A stretch of DNA of 64,000 nucleotides from an uncultured Anaeroplasmataceae bacterium. GTDB lineage: Bacteria > Bacillota_I > Bacilli_A > Acholeplasmatales > Anaeroplasmataceae. The DNA is taken from assembly GCA_944325695.1 (NCBI GenBank), contig CALVBA010000002.1, positions 1 through 64,000 on the forward strand. The letters run 5' to 3'. How positions within the stretch are numbered: position 1 is the stretch's first letter; each line of letters begins with the position of its first letter. This document shows, piece by piece, positions 35,566 to 48,542 of the stretch. The translations under genes and the position numbers were made by a program. The notes below the pieces were generated by a model, which was given only the letters and a program-made list of their open reading frames with translations, was not told the DNA's origin and did not search any database.

Positions 35566-35594
35566 ATTATATGACATTTACATAGTAATTTCAA
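35566..35594 (-). promoter_or_regulatory. SigA-type promoter of the L15-like gene
   Basis: TTGAAA, 17 nt, TATAAT on the minus strand. The predicted leader is about 85 nt. Confidence 0.7.
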
Positions 35595-35610
35595 GTATTT
35601 ATAATAGTAA

Positions 35611-35659
35611 ATAAAAAACCTATAAACAGATTACTAATTAATAATCTCATTCATAGGTT
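35611..35659 (-). terminator. Terminator of the atp operon
   Basis: AACCTAT/ATAGGTT outer stem and AGATTA/TAATCT inner stem, followed by TTTTTT on the minus strand, right after the atpC stop. Confidence 0.8.
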
Positions 35660-35668
35660 AATTAAATC

Positions 35669-36058
35669 TTATAAATGACCTGCTTTGGCCTTTTTTAACT
35701 CATTATATAACATATTTTCATTCTTAGTATATAAAACTTCTTTGGTACGGTTAGCGTTTAAACGCTCTTCACGAATTAGCTTAAGTTGTTGTAGAGCACT
35801 TTCTTTGCTACGACCAACATGACATTCTTGCGATAGAATAACAGCTTTATTTGTATGAAATTCTAAAAGAGCATTTGTAACAGCTATATATAAATTAGTA
35901 TCATTACAAATAATTTTGATATATCCTTCGTTAATAACACTAATCGTAGGAATGTGATTATTTAAAATAGCAAATTCACCATCTTCTTTATTAACTACAA
36001 AATAATCAATAACTTCTTGATAGATAACTCCTTGATGAGTTGAAAAAATTATTTCCAT
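35669..36058 (-). CDS. atpC: ATP synthase F1 epsilon subunit
   Basis: A 129-residue subunit of the central stalk that also limits ATP hydrolysis. The N-terminal beta domain has GEFAILNNHIPTISVI (usually GExGILPGHAPL), and the C-terminal helical hairpin begins ALQQLKLIREERLN. It is the last gene of the operon, 3 nt after atpD. Confidence 0.94.
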   Translation of the reverse strand: MEIIFSTHQGVIYQEVIDYFVVNKEDGEFAILNNHIPTISVINEGYIKIICNDTNLYIAVTNALLEFHTNKAVILSQECHVGRSKESALQQLKLIREERLNANRTKEVLYTKNENMLYNELKKAKAGHL

Positions 36059-36061
36059 AAA

Positions 36062-37492
<1,431 letters not shown>

Positions 37493-38359
37493 CTATTTAA
37501 CCACATTTGAACCGCCAATAATATCAATCAACTCTTTAGTTATTTGTTCTTGACGTGCTCTATTGTATAAAATTTGAAAACGTTCAATTACTTCGCTTGC
37601 ATTATCAGTAGCTTGCTTCATAGCTTGCATACGTGATGAATGTTCACATGTTTTTGAATCTAAAATTGTTCCATAGACAACATTTTGCAAATACATTGGA
37701 ATAATTTTATGGATTAGATCTCGACTATTTCCTTCAATAATATATGAAATATGATCTTTTGTGCTTGCTACATCGTCTAGTGGTACTAATTTTTGAATAA
37801 TTAAACTTTGTGAAATAGAATTAATATAATGATTATAAATAATATTAATTTCACTAATCTCATTTTTTAAATATAAATCTATTAACTGTAAAGTTGTATC
37901 CATTAATTCATTAAATACAACTTCATCACGATTTAATATATTCGCATCTTCAATGGTATTATATCCTTTACGTTCAATGTAACTAATTCCAACTTTACCA
38001 ATTGAAACAACAATAATATCATCTTTATTAATTTTATTTTCTTCAAGGTGGTTTTCAAAATTTTTGAAGACATTGGAGTTAAAAGAACCAGCTAAACCTT
38101 TATCACTTGTGATTAATAAAAAACATTTTTTACTTTTTTCTTTATTTCCTTGGAAGTAAACAGATTGTTTAGCTCCTTCAACATTATTAATAACAACACC
38201 GACTAAATCATTAAATAATTTGATGTAATCCTGATATTTATTATTATTTTTTTCTGAACGACGAACCTTACTATTAGACACCATATACATCGCTTTAGTA
38301 ATCTGACTTGTCTTTTTTGTTGATTCAATTCTTCTTTTAACATCTTTTAAATTGGCCAT
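37493..38359 (-). CDS. atpG: ATP synthase F1 gamma subunit
   Basis: A 288-residue rotor shaft subunit. It has the N-terminal coiled-coil start LKDVKRRIESTKKTSQITKAM and the C-terminal RARQEQITKELIDIIGGSN, both conserved in gamma. The position between atpA and atpD is standard. Confidence 0.96.
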   Translation of the reverse strand: MANLKDVKRRIESTKKTSQITKAMYMVSNSKVRRSEKNNNKYQDYIKLFNDLVGVVINNVEGAKQSVYFQGNKEKSKKCFLLITSDKGLAGSFNSNVFKNFENHLEENKINKDDIIVVSIGKVGISYIERKGYNTIEDANILNRDEVVFNELMDTTLQLIDLYLKNEISEINIIYNHYINSISQSLIIQKLVPLDDVASTKDHISYIIEGNSRDLIHKIIPMYLQNVVYGTILDSKTCEHSSRMQAMKQATDNASEVIERFQILYNRARQEQITKELIDIIGGSNVVK

Positions 38360-38376
38360 TTATTCCACCACCTAAA

Positions 38377-40404
<2,028 letters not shown>

Positions 40405-40415
<11 letters not shown>

Positions 40416-40986
40416 ATTTATCGCCCTCATTATCAATCATTTCATTGACTAAATCAAGATACTTTTCTTCATTAACTTCATGTTTAATGATTTTTTCAGC
40501 AGCTTTAAAGGCTATATCGACAATTGCTTGTTTAATCTCTTTATTTTTCTTTTGAATCTCATACTCAATTTCTGAATCAACAGTCTGTAAGCGTCTTTTT
40601 GCTTCATCTTTAGCTTCATTTATAATTTCTTCTCGACGTATTTGTCCATTTTTTTCTGCTTCTTCAAGCATCGTACGAATTTTACTACGAGCTTCCTTAT
40701 AAATACTATCAGCTTCTTCTTTTAACGATTTAGCTTTAGCGTTTGCTTCCTTTGCACTGTTTAATTCATCATCAATTATTTCTTTTCGTTTTTCTAATAA
40801 TTCCGTAATTGGTTTCCATAGAAACATTCTTACAAAGATAAATAAAATTAATGTAGCAATTAATTGAATTGTAAAGCTTTTAAGAGTTGCGGAGATATCC
40901 TCAACACCTAAAGGACCTAGACATTTCTCTACGAATTTCGTTACTTCGCTAAGAATCTCAGCCATGTTTACAAAAACTAAATTCAT
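40405..40986 (-). CDS. atpF: ATP synthase F0 b subunit
   Basis: A 193-residue peripheral-stalk subunit. A membrane helix (IQLIATLILFIFVRMFLWKP) is followed by a long charged coiled coil (residues ~55-160). Start ATG follows AAGGAGG. The b subunit dimer links F0 to delta and alpha. Confidence 0.95.
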
Positions 40987-41013
40987 AGTAAACCTCCTTA
41001 ATTGTTACTTTTT

Positions 41014-41298
41014 TTATTTACTTAATAAAATTAATGCAATAATAAATCCGTATAAACCTGTTGTTTCTGTTACAGCTTGTCCAATTAACATTGTAATTTG
41101 AATTTTACCGCTTGCTTCTGGTTGACGTCCTACAGCTTCAGCTGCTTTAGCAGCCGCCATTCCTTGCCCAATACCAGCTCCAATACCAGTAACAACCGCA
41201 ATACCAGCTCCTAAATAAGCCATTCCTCTAGCGAAATCAGCGTTATAAACAGCTACTTCACAAATTAAATTTAATAATGATACAAAATTTACAAACAT
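41014..41298 (-). CDS. atpE: ATP synthase F0 c subunit with Na+-type ligands
   Basis: A 94-residue two-helix hairpin that forms the rotor ring. The polar loop RQPEA is intact. Helix 1 has [15 protein letters not shown], placing a Gln in the ion site, and helix 2 has [12 protein letters not shown], where the ion-binding Glu is followed by Thr-Thr and a Tyr five residues on. Na+-coupled c rings (Ilyobacter, Acetobacterium) share Gln plus ES/ETTGxY, while H+ rings usually lack them. Start chosen at MFVNFVSL; the in-frame upstream residues are all charged. Confidence 0.95.
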   Translation of the reverse strand: MFVNFVSLLNLICEVAVYNADFARGMAYLGAGIAVVTGIGAGIGQGMAAAKAAEAVGRQPEASGKIQITMLIGQAVTETTGLYGFIIALILLSK

Positions 41299-41320
41299 AT
41301 TCTTTTTTTTCCTTTCTTTT

Positions 41321-41995
41321 TTAATAAATTTTTTCAGTTTCATCAACTTTCATTGATGTAAATATAACCGTTAATAGCACAAACACAAGTGTTTGAATTA
41401 ATCCAAAGGCTATATCAAAAATTAAGTTAAATGCAGGTAAAACTAAAATCGAAGCCCAATCTAAAAAGCCTGTTAAAATTAACGATAATACTCCTCCACT
41501 TAAAATACTACCGAATAAACGTAATGTCATCGAAATTGGTAATGAAATCTCTGATACGATATTAATCGGTAAGAATAATGGAAATGGATCTAAAAATCCT
41601 TTCAAATATCCTTTTAGTGAAAGCGACCTAATACCTGTAATTTGAATCATCATAAAGGTAATAAAGGCTAATGCCGCATTAATCGAAATGTAGTTTGTTG
41701 GAGGGGTAATTCCCCAAATAGCTGCTGAATTAGCAAAAAATAAAAATAATGCTAATGTTAAAATATATGGAGCATAAGATTTCCATCTTTTTCCAATATT
41801 TTTTTTAACAAAATCATTTATAGTCTCAACAATCATTATAAATGGCACAAGCCATAATGGTGTTTTGTCTACGGGATTTATTTTTTTAATTTTTTGACCA
41901 ACAATAACACACACTAAACATAAAACAAAGACGATTGCAATTGAGGATTTGATTTGTTCGGGTTGCTTATTAAAAAAATCAACTATTTGATTCAT
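41321..41995 (-). CDS. atpB: ATP synthase F0 a subunit
   Basis: A 224-residue membrane subunit that forms the ion half-channels against the c ring. The essential Arg lies in [14 protein letters not shown] in the penultimate helix region, and PLPFIM-like segments ([14 protein letters not shown]) are present. Start ATG overlaps the TGA stop of atpI (ATGA). Confidence 0.95.
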   Translation of the reverse strand: MNQIVDFFNKQPEQIKSSIAIVFVLCLVCVIVGQKIKKINPVDKTPLWLVPFIMIVETINDFVKKNIGKRWKSYAPYILTLALFLFFANSAAIWGITPPTNYISINAALAFITFMMIQITGIRSLSLKGYLKGFLDPFPLFLPINIVSEISLPISMTLRLFGSILSGGVLSLILTGFLDWASILVLPAFNLIFDIAFGLIQTLVFVLLTVIFTSMKVDETEKIY

Positions 41996-42363
41996 TCCAT
42001 CTTCCCCTTTCTTACAATCATTACTATTATTAGACACAATTTAAGTGTTAATAACCCTAAAAAACACGGAATAACTTCTAATGTATCCAAAACAAAAGCA
42101 ATAACTAAAATTAAAACTTGAAAAAATAAGCGAAACGCATAACCGTAATAACTAGTTCTACGAGGTTTGTTGTCTTCATTTTTAATTATTTTATATGATT
42201 GCTTTACTTGTAAGTTAAACATCATTAACGAAGTTATTGCGCCTAAGACATAACTAAATGGCCATATAGTATCTTTTGTAATAGTCCACATCAGTAATGC
42301 TATAACTAATGTTACAAGCCATACTATGGGTACTAAAATACTAGCTAGTCTTCTTATTTCCAT
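41992..42363 (-). CDS. atpI: ATP synthase-associated subunit I (AtpI-like)
   Basis: A 123-residue protein with four hydrophobic segments, including a short polar loop RRTSYYGYAFRLFF typical of ATP synthase I proteins. AtpI helps c-ring assembly or Mg2+/Na+ supply in some bacteria. Start chosen at the ATG after GGGTGATG. It overlaps both neighbours by a few nt. Confidence 0.75.
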   Translation of the reverse strand: MEIRRLASILVPIVWLVTLVIALLMWTITKDTIWPFSYVLGAITSLMMFNLQVKQSYKIIKNEDNKPRRTSYYGYAFRLFFQVLILVIAFVLDTLEVIPCFLGLLTLKLCLIIVMIVRKGKME

Positions 42364-42553
42364 AATCATCACCCATCTTTAAAATGTACATAATAAAAAT
42401 AATGATTCCTAAAATAGCACCTAAAGCGGATATAATTCCAATCCAAACGCCTGATAGATTCATCCATTTAGCAATTAAAAAACCTAAAAGAGTTAGGACA
42501 ATAATATTCATAATTCCTTGCGAAACTATGACATACATTTTTGCCATTTTCAT
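42341..42553 (-). CDS. atpZ: AtpZ-like small subunit of the atp operon
   Basis: A 70-residue protein with two membrane helices and a cytosolic tail GDDYGNKK, the pattern of the AtpZ/AtpI (F0F1-ATPase subunit 1) family. Its ATG overlaps the upp stop (TAATG) and its end overlaps the atpI start. It is the first atp gene. Confidence 0.7.
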   Translation of the reverse strand: MKMAKMYVIVSQGIMNIIVLTLLGFLIAKWMNLSGVWIGIISALGAILGIIIFIMYILKMGDDYGNKKTS

Positions 42554-43179
42554 TATTTAGTTCCAAATAAGCGATCGCCGCAATCACCTAATCCGGGTTC
42601 AATATAACCATGTTCGTTTAATACGGCATCTTTACAAGCTAAATAAATATCGACATCCGGATGATCACTTTGTAATTTTTTAATACCCTCATCAACACCT
42701 ACTAATCCGATAAAGCGAATATCTTTAGCACCACGTTTTTTTAAAACAGTAATTGCCGCTGATGCTGATCCACCTGTTGCCAACATTGGATCAACAACTA
42801 AAATTAATGCCTCATCTAAATTAGTTGGAAGTTTAGCAAAATATTCTTTTGGTTCTAATGTTTCTTCATCGCGGTAAATTCCGATATGCCCAACTTTTGA
42901 TGTTGGAATTAAGTTTAAAATTCCTTCCACCATTCCAAGACCAGCTCGTAAAATTGGCACAATAATTACTTGCTTTGATAATTCTTTTCCAACATGCATA
43001 CACATTGGCGTTTCAACATTAACATCTTGCAATGGAAAGTCTCTAGATATTTCAAATGCCATTAATCCACCAATCTCACTTACTGTCTCACGAAACTCTT
43101 TCGTATTTGTCGTTTTTTTACGAATATGAGTTACTTTGTGGGCAATAAGTGGGTGATCTAAAATAACTACTTTACTCAT
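42553..43179 (-). CDS. upp: Uracil phosphoribosyltransferase
   Basis: Converts uracil and PRPP to UMP (pyrimidine salvage). At 208 residues it is normal length. It has [13 protein letters not shown], the PRPP-binding [12 protein letters not shown] and the C-terminal [13 protein letters not shown] uracil-binding flap. Start overlaps the TGA stop of rpiB. The upp-atp linkage is common in Firmicutes. Confidence 0.98.
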   Translation of the reverse strand: MSKVVILDHPLIAHKVTHIRKKTTNTKEFRETVSEIGGLMAFEISRDFPLQDVNVETPMCMHVGKELSKQVIIVPILRAGLGMVEGILNLIPTSKVGHIGIYRDEETLEPKEYFAKLPTNLDEALILVVDPMLATGGSASAAITVLKKRGAKDIRFIGLVGVDEGIKKLQSDHPDVDIYLACKDAVLNEHGYIEPGLGDCGDRLFGTK

Positions 43180-43619
43180 TTTTTCACCTCATAATGCGTA
43201 ATTTTGTCAATTCTTCTTTGGTGTCTTCCACCTTCAAATGCTGTATTTAGCCATACATTTGCAATTTCTAATGCTAAATTATGATCAATAATTTTAGCAC
43301 CTAAAGCCAAAACATTTGAATCATTGTGCTGACGTGTTAATCGAGCACTTTCTAAATCACTTACCAATGCACAACGAATATTTTTGACTTTATTAGCAGC
43401 AATAGAAATTCCAATTCCTGTTGAACAAACAACTATTCCTCGGCTTTCTTGGTCATCTCTAACTTTTTCAGCTACAGCAAAACCAAAATCAGGATAATCT
43501 ACACTTTCTAAGCTATGACATCCTAAATCCTCAACAATATAATTATTGTCAATTAAAAATTTTTTTAACTTTTCTTTTAATTCAAATCCACCATGATCTG
43601 ATCCAATATATATTTTCAT
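43176..43619 (-). CDS. rpiB: Ribose-5-phosphate isomerase B
   Basis: Interconverts ribose-5-P and ribulose-5-P in the pentose phosphate pathway. The 147-residue protein has the RpiB motifs [35 protein letters not shown] (active-site Cys) and [13 protein letters not shown]. It is the first gene of the rpiB-upp-atp operon. Confidence 0.95.
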   Translation of the reverse strand: MKIYIGSDHGGFELKEKLKKFLIDNNYIVEDLGCHSLESVDYPDFGFAVAEKVRDDQESRGIVVCSTGIGISIAANKVKNIRCALVSDLESARLTRQHNDSNVLALGAKIIDHNLALEIANVWLNTAFEGGRHQRRIDKITHYEVKK

Positions 43620-43634
43620 GTAATCACCTCTTCC

Positions 43635-43643
43635 ATTATAACA
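43635..43643 (-). promoter_or_regulatory. Extended -10 promoter of the rpiB-upp-atp operon
   Basis: TGTTATAAT lies about 16 nt before the rpiB ATG. No good -35 is visible, and the leader would be unusually short. Confidence 0.4.
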
Positions 43644-43691
43644 CTTTTTGAAACTTTGGAGCTTTTTTTTTGAATAAAAGCGTTTTTTTAA

Positions 43692-43723
43692 TAAAAAAGA
43701 AAATGGTAGTATTTACTACCATT
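43692..43723 (-). terminator. Terminator of the 9 kb pectin transporter operon
   Basis: A 9-bp stem AATGGTAGT/ACTACCATT with a 4-nt loop and a T-rich minus-strand tail. It overlaps the GH28 stop codon. Confidence 0.85.
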
Positions 43724-45266
43724 AGTTCTTTTGATATGAATCTACATTAATTAATTCAACTTCATTATCAACGTATCCATTAAACTTAATGTTTGATAAA
43801 GATACGTTTTTAACGTAATTAAAAATTAATCCTTTAGACTTCATTGGGTCTAAGAAGCTCATCATAGCTGGAACTCCGGCTTCAGGAGTTTCTGACATGT
43901 TAAACGTAACATTTTCAATATTAATAGATTCAATCGGCATTTCAGGTAAACCATAAAATGCTCCACATGCTACATTAACATTTTCACAGACAATATCTTT
44001 AAAATTAAATTTACCAAGATATGGAGTACGGTCATCAACTTCTAATTTTTCTTTACTATAAACATATTCAGTTTTACCATCAGGATCACAGAAGTAGAAC
44101 ATATTAATAACAAGTGGAGTTAAAACATTATCCATTAAGATATTTTCAAATGTTATTCCATCAATAATGGCATCTTTTCCACGACCACGACGTGTTTTAA
44201 TGCGTAATCCACGGTCAGTTTGTAAGAAAATACATTGACTTACATTAATGTTTTTAATTCCACCACTCATTTCACTTCCTAAAACAACAGCCCCATGTCC
44301 AAATTTCATAATGCAGTTGCGAATATTAAAGTTCTCTGAAGGTTTTTTATGTTTTCTACCCATATAAATTTTTCCAGACTTAATGGCAATACAATCATCA
44401 CCTACTGAAAATTCAACACCTAAAATGTCAACACCATTACATGATTCTGGGTCACACCCATCTGTATTAGGTGAATCTTTAGGAGAAATTAATTTCATAT
44501 CAATGAAACGAATATCTTTAGAGAAATATGGGTGTAGATTCCATGATGGTGTATTAGTTACAGTTACACCTTGGAAAGTAATATTTTCACAGTTGTTTAA
44601 AAATACTCCACGAGGTCGCCATGCACCACGCATAATTCGTGGATTTACCCACCAATCAGCATTTTGAGCATTACCATCGATAATCCCTTTTCCAATAATT
44701 TTAACATTTTTAACATTAATTCCTGTAATAATTGATGCAAAACAATCTAATGGGTTTCCTTCCCACGTTCCAAGATTATATTCATCAGATTCATCAGTTA
44801 AAAAAGTTACACCTGGTAAAATTGGATAGTTGTTTCGATCTGTATCACCAACTAGACGAGCATTTTCGTCTAATTCAATTGTTATATCATTTTTTAAGAA
44901 AAGAGGGCCTGTATAGTAATCTCCTTTTGGGATGAAAACACGTCCATCTTTAGGACATGCATTAATACATGCTTGAATGAAGTTAGTGTCATTATGAATA
45001 CCATCACCAACTGCACCAAATTTTTTGACGTTTAATGTTACAAATTCATAATCTGTAGTAAATTTATAAACATATGTTCCCACTTTAACTTCATAAACTT
45101 TATTTGGTTCCAAGTTATATATTGAGAAAATATTTTTTTTATAATCTTTTAATACTAATTCGTTATTTACATAAACATCAAAAGATTCTTTTGCATAATA
45201 AACGTCTTTATTTTCTAATTCAAAAGTGGCACTACGAGCACTTTTTAGAATTAAGTTGAATTTCAT
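43722..45266 (-). CDS. GH28 polygalacturonase-family glycoside hydrolase (intracellular)
   Basis: A 514-residue protein: an N-terminal ~75-residue fibronectin-like segment, then a right-handed beta-helix starting NVKKFGAVGDGIHNDTNF. The GH28 catalytic motifs NTDG, GDDC, GHG and RIKTR are all present. These enzymes cleave polygalacturonan or rhamnogalacturonan backbones. No signal peptide, so it probably acts on imported oligosaccharides. It is the last gene of the operon, 4 nt after a membrane protein gene, with an AAGGAGAA site. Confidence 0.93.
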   Translation of the reverse strand: MKFNLILKSARSATFELENKDVYYAKESFDVYVNNELVLKDYKKNIFSIYNLEPNKVYEVKVGTYVYKFTTDYEFVTLNVKKFGAVGDGIHNDTNFIQACINACPKDGRVFIPKGDYYTGPLFLKNDITIELDENARLVGDTDRNNYPILPGVTFLTDESDEYNLGTWEGNPLDCFASIITGINVKNVKIIGKGIIDGNAQNADWWVNPRIMRGAWRPRGVFLNNCENITFQGVTVTNTPSWNLHPYFSKDIRFIDMKLISPKDSPNTDGCDPESCNGVDILGVEFSVGDDCIAIKSGKIYMGRKHKKPSENFNIRNCIMKFGHGAVVLGSEMSGGIKNINVSQCIFLQTDRGLRIKTRRGRGKDAIIDGITFENILMDNVLTPLVINMFYFCDPDGKTEYVYSKEKLEVDDRTPYLGKFNFKDIVCENVNVACGAFYGLPEMPIESINIENVTFNMSETPEAGVPAMMSFLDPMKSKGLIFNYVKNVSLSNIKFNGYVDNEVELINVDSYQKN

Positions 45267-45270
45267 AATT

Positions 45271-45858
45271 TTATTCTCCTTTAGCCATCTTTTTCTTTTC
45301 TATTAATTTAATAATTCCGTATTTACTAAAGATAAAAACGTAGTCAATAACGCAATAAATCAACCCAAACGTAAAAGGACAAGTACCCTTATATGGTTCT
45401 AATCCACCTAATAAAGTAAATGGTAAAGCGATAAGGTTTGTTATTGTAATATTACTCCTTACTAAAATAGAATTAATCGGAATAAGGATAGCCATAATTA
45501 TTATTCCATACAATAAATTTAAAAACAAACTTGAAAGCTTTGTTTTTTTGACAAATATATATTTTCTAATATCTTCGTTATCTTTCAAGAATGCTTTAGC
45601 CGCATTATTAATAATAAACTCTTGAATTAACCCTAAAATTAAACCAGTAATGATAATAATTAATATCATTACTTCAATTGAACCAGCATCAGGACCGGTA
45701 CCAATTAAATTTGCTTCAATTGCATTAAATAAGTAATAATATATAGCCCCTATTAGGAAAAATTTCAAAAAACCTACCTTAACATAGGTAGGAATTTTGG
45801 CAAATTTATCGATTCCATAAGGAGTTAAATCGTTATTTTTTTTAAGATTTTTTTTCAT
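45271..45858 (-). CDS. Unknown membrane protein in the pectin transporter operon (195 aa)
   Basis: A 195-residue protein with about four membrane segments (including GFLKFFLIGAIYYYLFNAI and LLYGIIIMAILIPINSIL) and charged ends. It starts in a TAATG overlap with the gene before it, so it is translated with it. I recognise no family. Together with three similar-sized neighbours it forms a set of small membrane proteins around the ATPase gene. Confidence 0.8.
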   Translation of the reverse strand: MKKNLKKNNDLTPYGIDKFAKIPTYVKVGFLKFFLIGAIYYYLFNAIEANLIGTGPDAGSIEVMILIIIITGLILGLIQEFIINNAAKAFLKDNEDIRKYIFVKKTKLSSLFLNLLYGIIIMAILIPINSILVRSNITITNLIALPFTLLGGLEPYKGTCPFTFGLIYCVIDYVFIFSKYGIIKLIEKKKMAKGE

Positions 45859-46358
45859 TAATCTCTTTCCTTAACATAGTTTTTATCGATAATAAAGAAT
45901 CCAGCGATTGAGCTTCCGATAAATAATACACAGTTTAAAATTAATAAGAATACGTATAAGTATTGAGCTGAAATACTTCTTACTCCTTCTTGTCCAAAAT
46001 GTTGGAACATTCCTGTCATTGTTACAATTGATAAAATAACAGCAATTAACGCTAAAAATGTTGCGATAAGCCATTTTGATTTTGCACGAGCAGAACTAAA
46101 TCCTAAACCACTAATAGCAGTGGCAACTGATGATAAAAACATTCCGAAAGTAGCGATTCCAACCCATTCTAATCCTACACCAACTTTAGAAGCTGCTTCT
46201 GCAACACTTCCCATGAAGATACAGATTAGTAAAGCTGGTAACGCGAAACAAACACCAATTAATTTATACCATGTTCTTGGTTCTTCAATGGCACGAATGA
46301 ATGTTAACTTAATTTCTTGAAATTTTCTTGCGAAAAAGTTTGATGATTTGCCGTTCAT
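45858..46358 (-). CDS. Unknown four-helix membrane protein in the pectin operon (166 aa)
   Basis: A 166-residue protein with four clear membrane helices and a positively charged N-terminus with FARKFQEIK. It starts in a TAATG overlap with the stop of the ATPase gene, which implies close coupling to the transporter. No recognised domain. Confidence 0.8.
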   Translation of the reverse strand: MNGKSSNFFARKFQEIKLTFIRAIEEPRTWYKLIGVCFALPALLICIFMGSVAEAASKVGVGLEWVGIATFGMFLSSVATAISGLGFSSARAKSKWLIATFLALIAVILSIVTMTGMFQHFGQEGVRSISAQYLYVFLLILNCVLFIGSSIAGFFIIDKNYVKERD

Positions 46359-47467
46359 TATTTATCGCTCCCATCTTTAATACGATTTGTTGTTTCTTTA
46401 TCAAAGAATAATAATTTTGCTGGATCAAAAGCTGCTTTAGCAGTTTTAGTTTTAATTGTTTGATCAAAAGGACGTTTAATGATTACTCTGTGTCCTTCAA
46501 ATTCACCATAAACTAATGTATGTGAACCTAATAATTCACTATAATCTACATCAAATGTGAAACTTGATTTTTCATATTCAGCTAAATGAGCATCATCTAC
46601 ATATACATATTCAGGACGAGATGCCATGATAACTGTTTTTCCATTATATCCGTATTGATCTAATAATTTAATGTTGTCTTCTCCAACATAAATCTTTGAA
46701 TTTCCTGTAACAAAGTATCCTTCTTCATAAACACCTTCATAAAGGTTCATCGGTGGAGTACCAATGAAAGTTGCAACGAAAATATTATCTGGATAATCGA
46801 AAATATCTTTAGGTGTAGCAACTTGTTGAATATATCCATCTTTCATTACAACAATTCTATCAGCTAATGTTAGAGCTTCAATTTGGTCGTGTGTTACGTA
46901 AATGAAAGTTGTTCCTAATTTAGAATGTAAAGTAGATAACTCTTTACGCATTACACCACGTAATTTAGCATCTAAGTTTGATAGTGGTTCGTCAAGTAAG
47001 AATACTTTTGGATTACGTACGATTGCACGACCTAAAGCAACACGTTGACGTTGACCTCCAGATAATTGTTTAGGTTTTCTATTTAAATAAGGAACTAATC
47101 CTAAAATTTTAGCTGCTTCCATAACGCGTTCATGGATAATTTCAGCTTTTTCTTTTCTTAATACTAAGCTAAATGCCATATTGTGGTATACAGTCATATG
47201 AGCATATAAAGCATAGTTTTGGAAAACCATGGCAATATCACGATCTTTTGGAGAAAGTGTACTACATTCTTTTCCATCAATGTATAATTCTCCTGAAGAA
47301 ATTTCTTCAAGTCCTGCAACCATACGTAAAGTTGTTGATTTACCACAACCAGAAGGTCCTGCAAAGACGATAAATTCTCCATGCTTAATATCTAAATTGA
47401 AGTCAAAAACCGCTTGTACTCCATTTGGATATATTTTATTTATGTTTTTTAAAATAACATCTGCCAT
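46358..47467 (-). CDS. msmX: Carbohydrate ABC transporter ATPase, MsmX/UgpC type
   Basis: A 369-residue CUT1 ATPase that powers sugar import. Walker A is GPSGCGKSTT, the signature LSGGQRQR, Walker B VFLLDEPLSNLDAKLR, then the H-loop THDQ. A C-terminal OB-like regulatory domain (TGNSKIYVGE and on) is present. In Bacillus MsmX energises several importers, including pectin oligosaccharide ones. Here it sits inside the transporter operon. Confidence 0.95.
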   Translation of the reverse strand: MADVILKNINKIYPNGVQAVFDFNLDIKHGEFIVFAGPSGCGKSTTLRMVAGLEEISSGELYIDGKECSTLSPKDRDIAMVFQNYALYAHMTVYHNMAFSLVLRKEKAEIIHERVMEAAKILGLVPYLNRKPKQLSGGQRQRVALGRAIVRNPKVFLLDEPLSNLDAKLRGVMRKELSTLHSKLGTTFIYVTHDQIEALTLADRIVVMKDGYIQQVATPKDIFDYPDNIFVATFIGTPPMNLYEGVYEEGYFVTGNSKIYVGEDNIKLLDQYGYNGKTVIMASRPEYVYVDDAHLAEYEKSSFTFDVDYSELLGSHTLVYGEFEGHRVIIKRPFDQTIKTKTAKAAFDPAKLLFFDKETTNRIKDGSDK

Positions 47468-47480
47468 TTATTTATACCTC

Positions 47481-47993
47481 CTAGCGAGTAACATTCGTTT
47501 TTTGTAAGAATTTTTCAAGTTTAACTGATTTGATATATCCTACGATTCCCGCTGCTAAGAAAGATGCAGCTGAAATACCTAATAAGACGAATAAAATAAT
47601 TCCTCTTTGGCGTCCGTATTCAGCAATTGTCATATTTTTTGGCATCCAAGGTAAAGTAGTAGAAATAATATCTGTACCTAAGAAAACTTGAAGTGGTACA
47701 TAAAATAATCTAGCTACACAAATTACACCAAAGGCAATTAATACAAGAGAAAATTTCTTGCTATAGCTTTTTACTTTTTCAACAGCAAGGAACCCAATTA
47801 ATAAAATTAAAATGTTTCCTAAGATTTTAACCATTACAATACTTGTTGCAGCAATTGTATTTAATGCGATAAATAGAAATGCTACGTCAAATACAATGGC
47901 TAATAAACCTAAATTATAACTTAATTTATTAGGTTGATAACGCATCATTTCACAATAAAAATCATCACTATAATGTTGTTTATCTCGTTTCAT
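47481..47993 (-). CDS. Unknown four-helix membrane protein in the pectin operon (170 aa)
   Basis: A 170-residue protein: a cytosolic N-terminus with DDFYCEMMRYQPNKLSYNLG, then four membrane helices and a short charged tail. The N-terminal segment before the first helix is distinctive and could bind a partner. It directly precedes the ATPase gene. Confidence 0.8.
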   Translation of the reverse strand: MKRDKQHYSDDFYCEMMRYQPNKLSYNLGLLAIVFDVAFLFIALNTIAATSIVMVKILGNILILLIGFLAVEKVKSYSKKFSLVLIAFGVICVARLFYVPLQVFLGTDIISTTLPWMPKNMTIAEYGRQRGIILFVLLGISAASFLAAGIVGYIKSVKLEKFLQKTNVTR

Positions 47994-47995
47994 TT

Positions 47996-48526
47996 CTATT
48001 CACCTGCCACTTCTTGAATTTTATTTTGGTTTTTAATAGCTAAAATAGAAACTACTAAGTATGCAATTGACATGATAATTCCAACTACACAAACTAGGTA
48101 GTTAATTCCGATAAATTGATCTGTAACAGTTCCTCTTAATAATTCTAATTTAGTAAAGTTAATTAAATCCCAATTTGCTTTAATTCTTGGAATGAAAAGT
48201 ACCATTGCTAGTATATTTAATACAATTACAATTGAAGGTACAGCAATAGAACTTACTTTGTTGCTAATGTAAAATACTTTACGATAATTATTTCCTAAAA
48301 AGAAACAAATTCCAACTAAAACAATTGTAACAACAGCAACTGCAAATAAATAGTTATTGATTGTTTGAATAACTTCAAAAAATGCATTATTATTTGATCC
48401 AATTGATGATCTATACGTATCTTTGAATGGTGTTGCGAACCATAATGCATGGATAAATGCAACTACTCCGACTAATAAATAAGCAATTAGTGCAGGTTTT
48501 TGTAGTTTCAGATATTTATTTTTCAT
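47996..48526 (-). CDS. Unknown four-helix membrane protein in the pectin operon (176 aa)
   Basis: A 176-residue protein with four membrane helices, an external loop after the first (WFATPFKDTYRSSIGSNNNAF) and a short cytosolic tail. A strong AAAGGAGG site follows a long intercistronic hairpin. It is adjacent to the next similar gene, 2 nt away. No known family. Confidence 0.8.
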   Translation of the reverse strand: MKNKYLKLQKPALIAYLLVGVVAFIHALWFATPFKDTYRSSIGSNNNAFFEVIQTINNYLFAVAVVTIVLVGICFFLGNNYRKVFYISNKVSSIAVPSIVIVLNILAMVLFIPRIKANWDLINFTKLELLRGTVTDQFIGINYLVCVVGIIMSIAYLVVSILAIKNQNKIQEVAGE

Positions 48527-48542
48527 ATATCCTCCTTTAAAT

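Noticed and set aside
41992-42363. Mollicutes-type code with TGA as Trp
   Set aside because: atpI, yvcK, rpiB and spoIIR end in TGA exactly where the next gene starts or overlaps, and the only tRNA-Trp seen has anticodon CCA.
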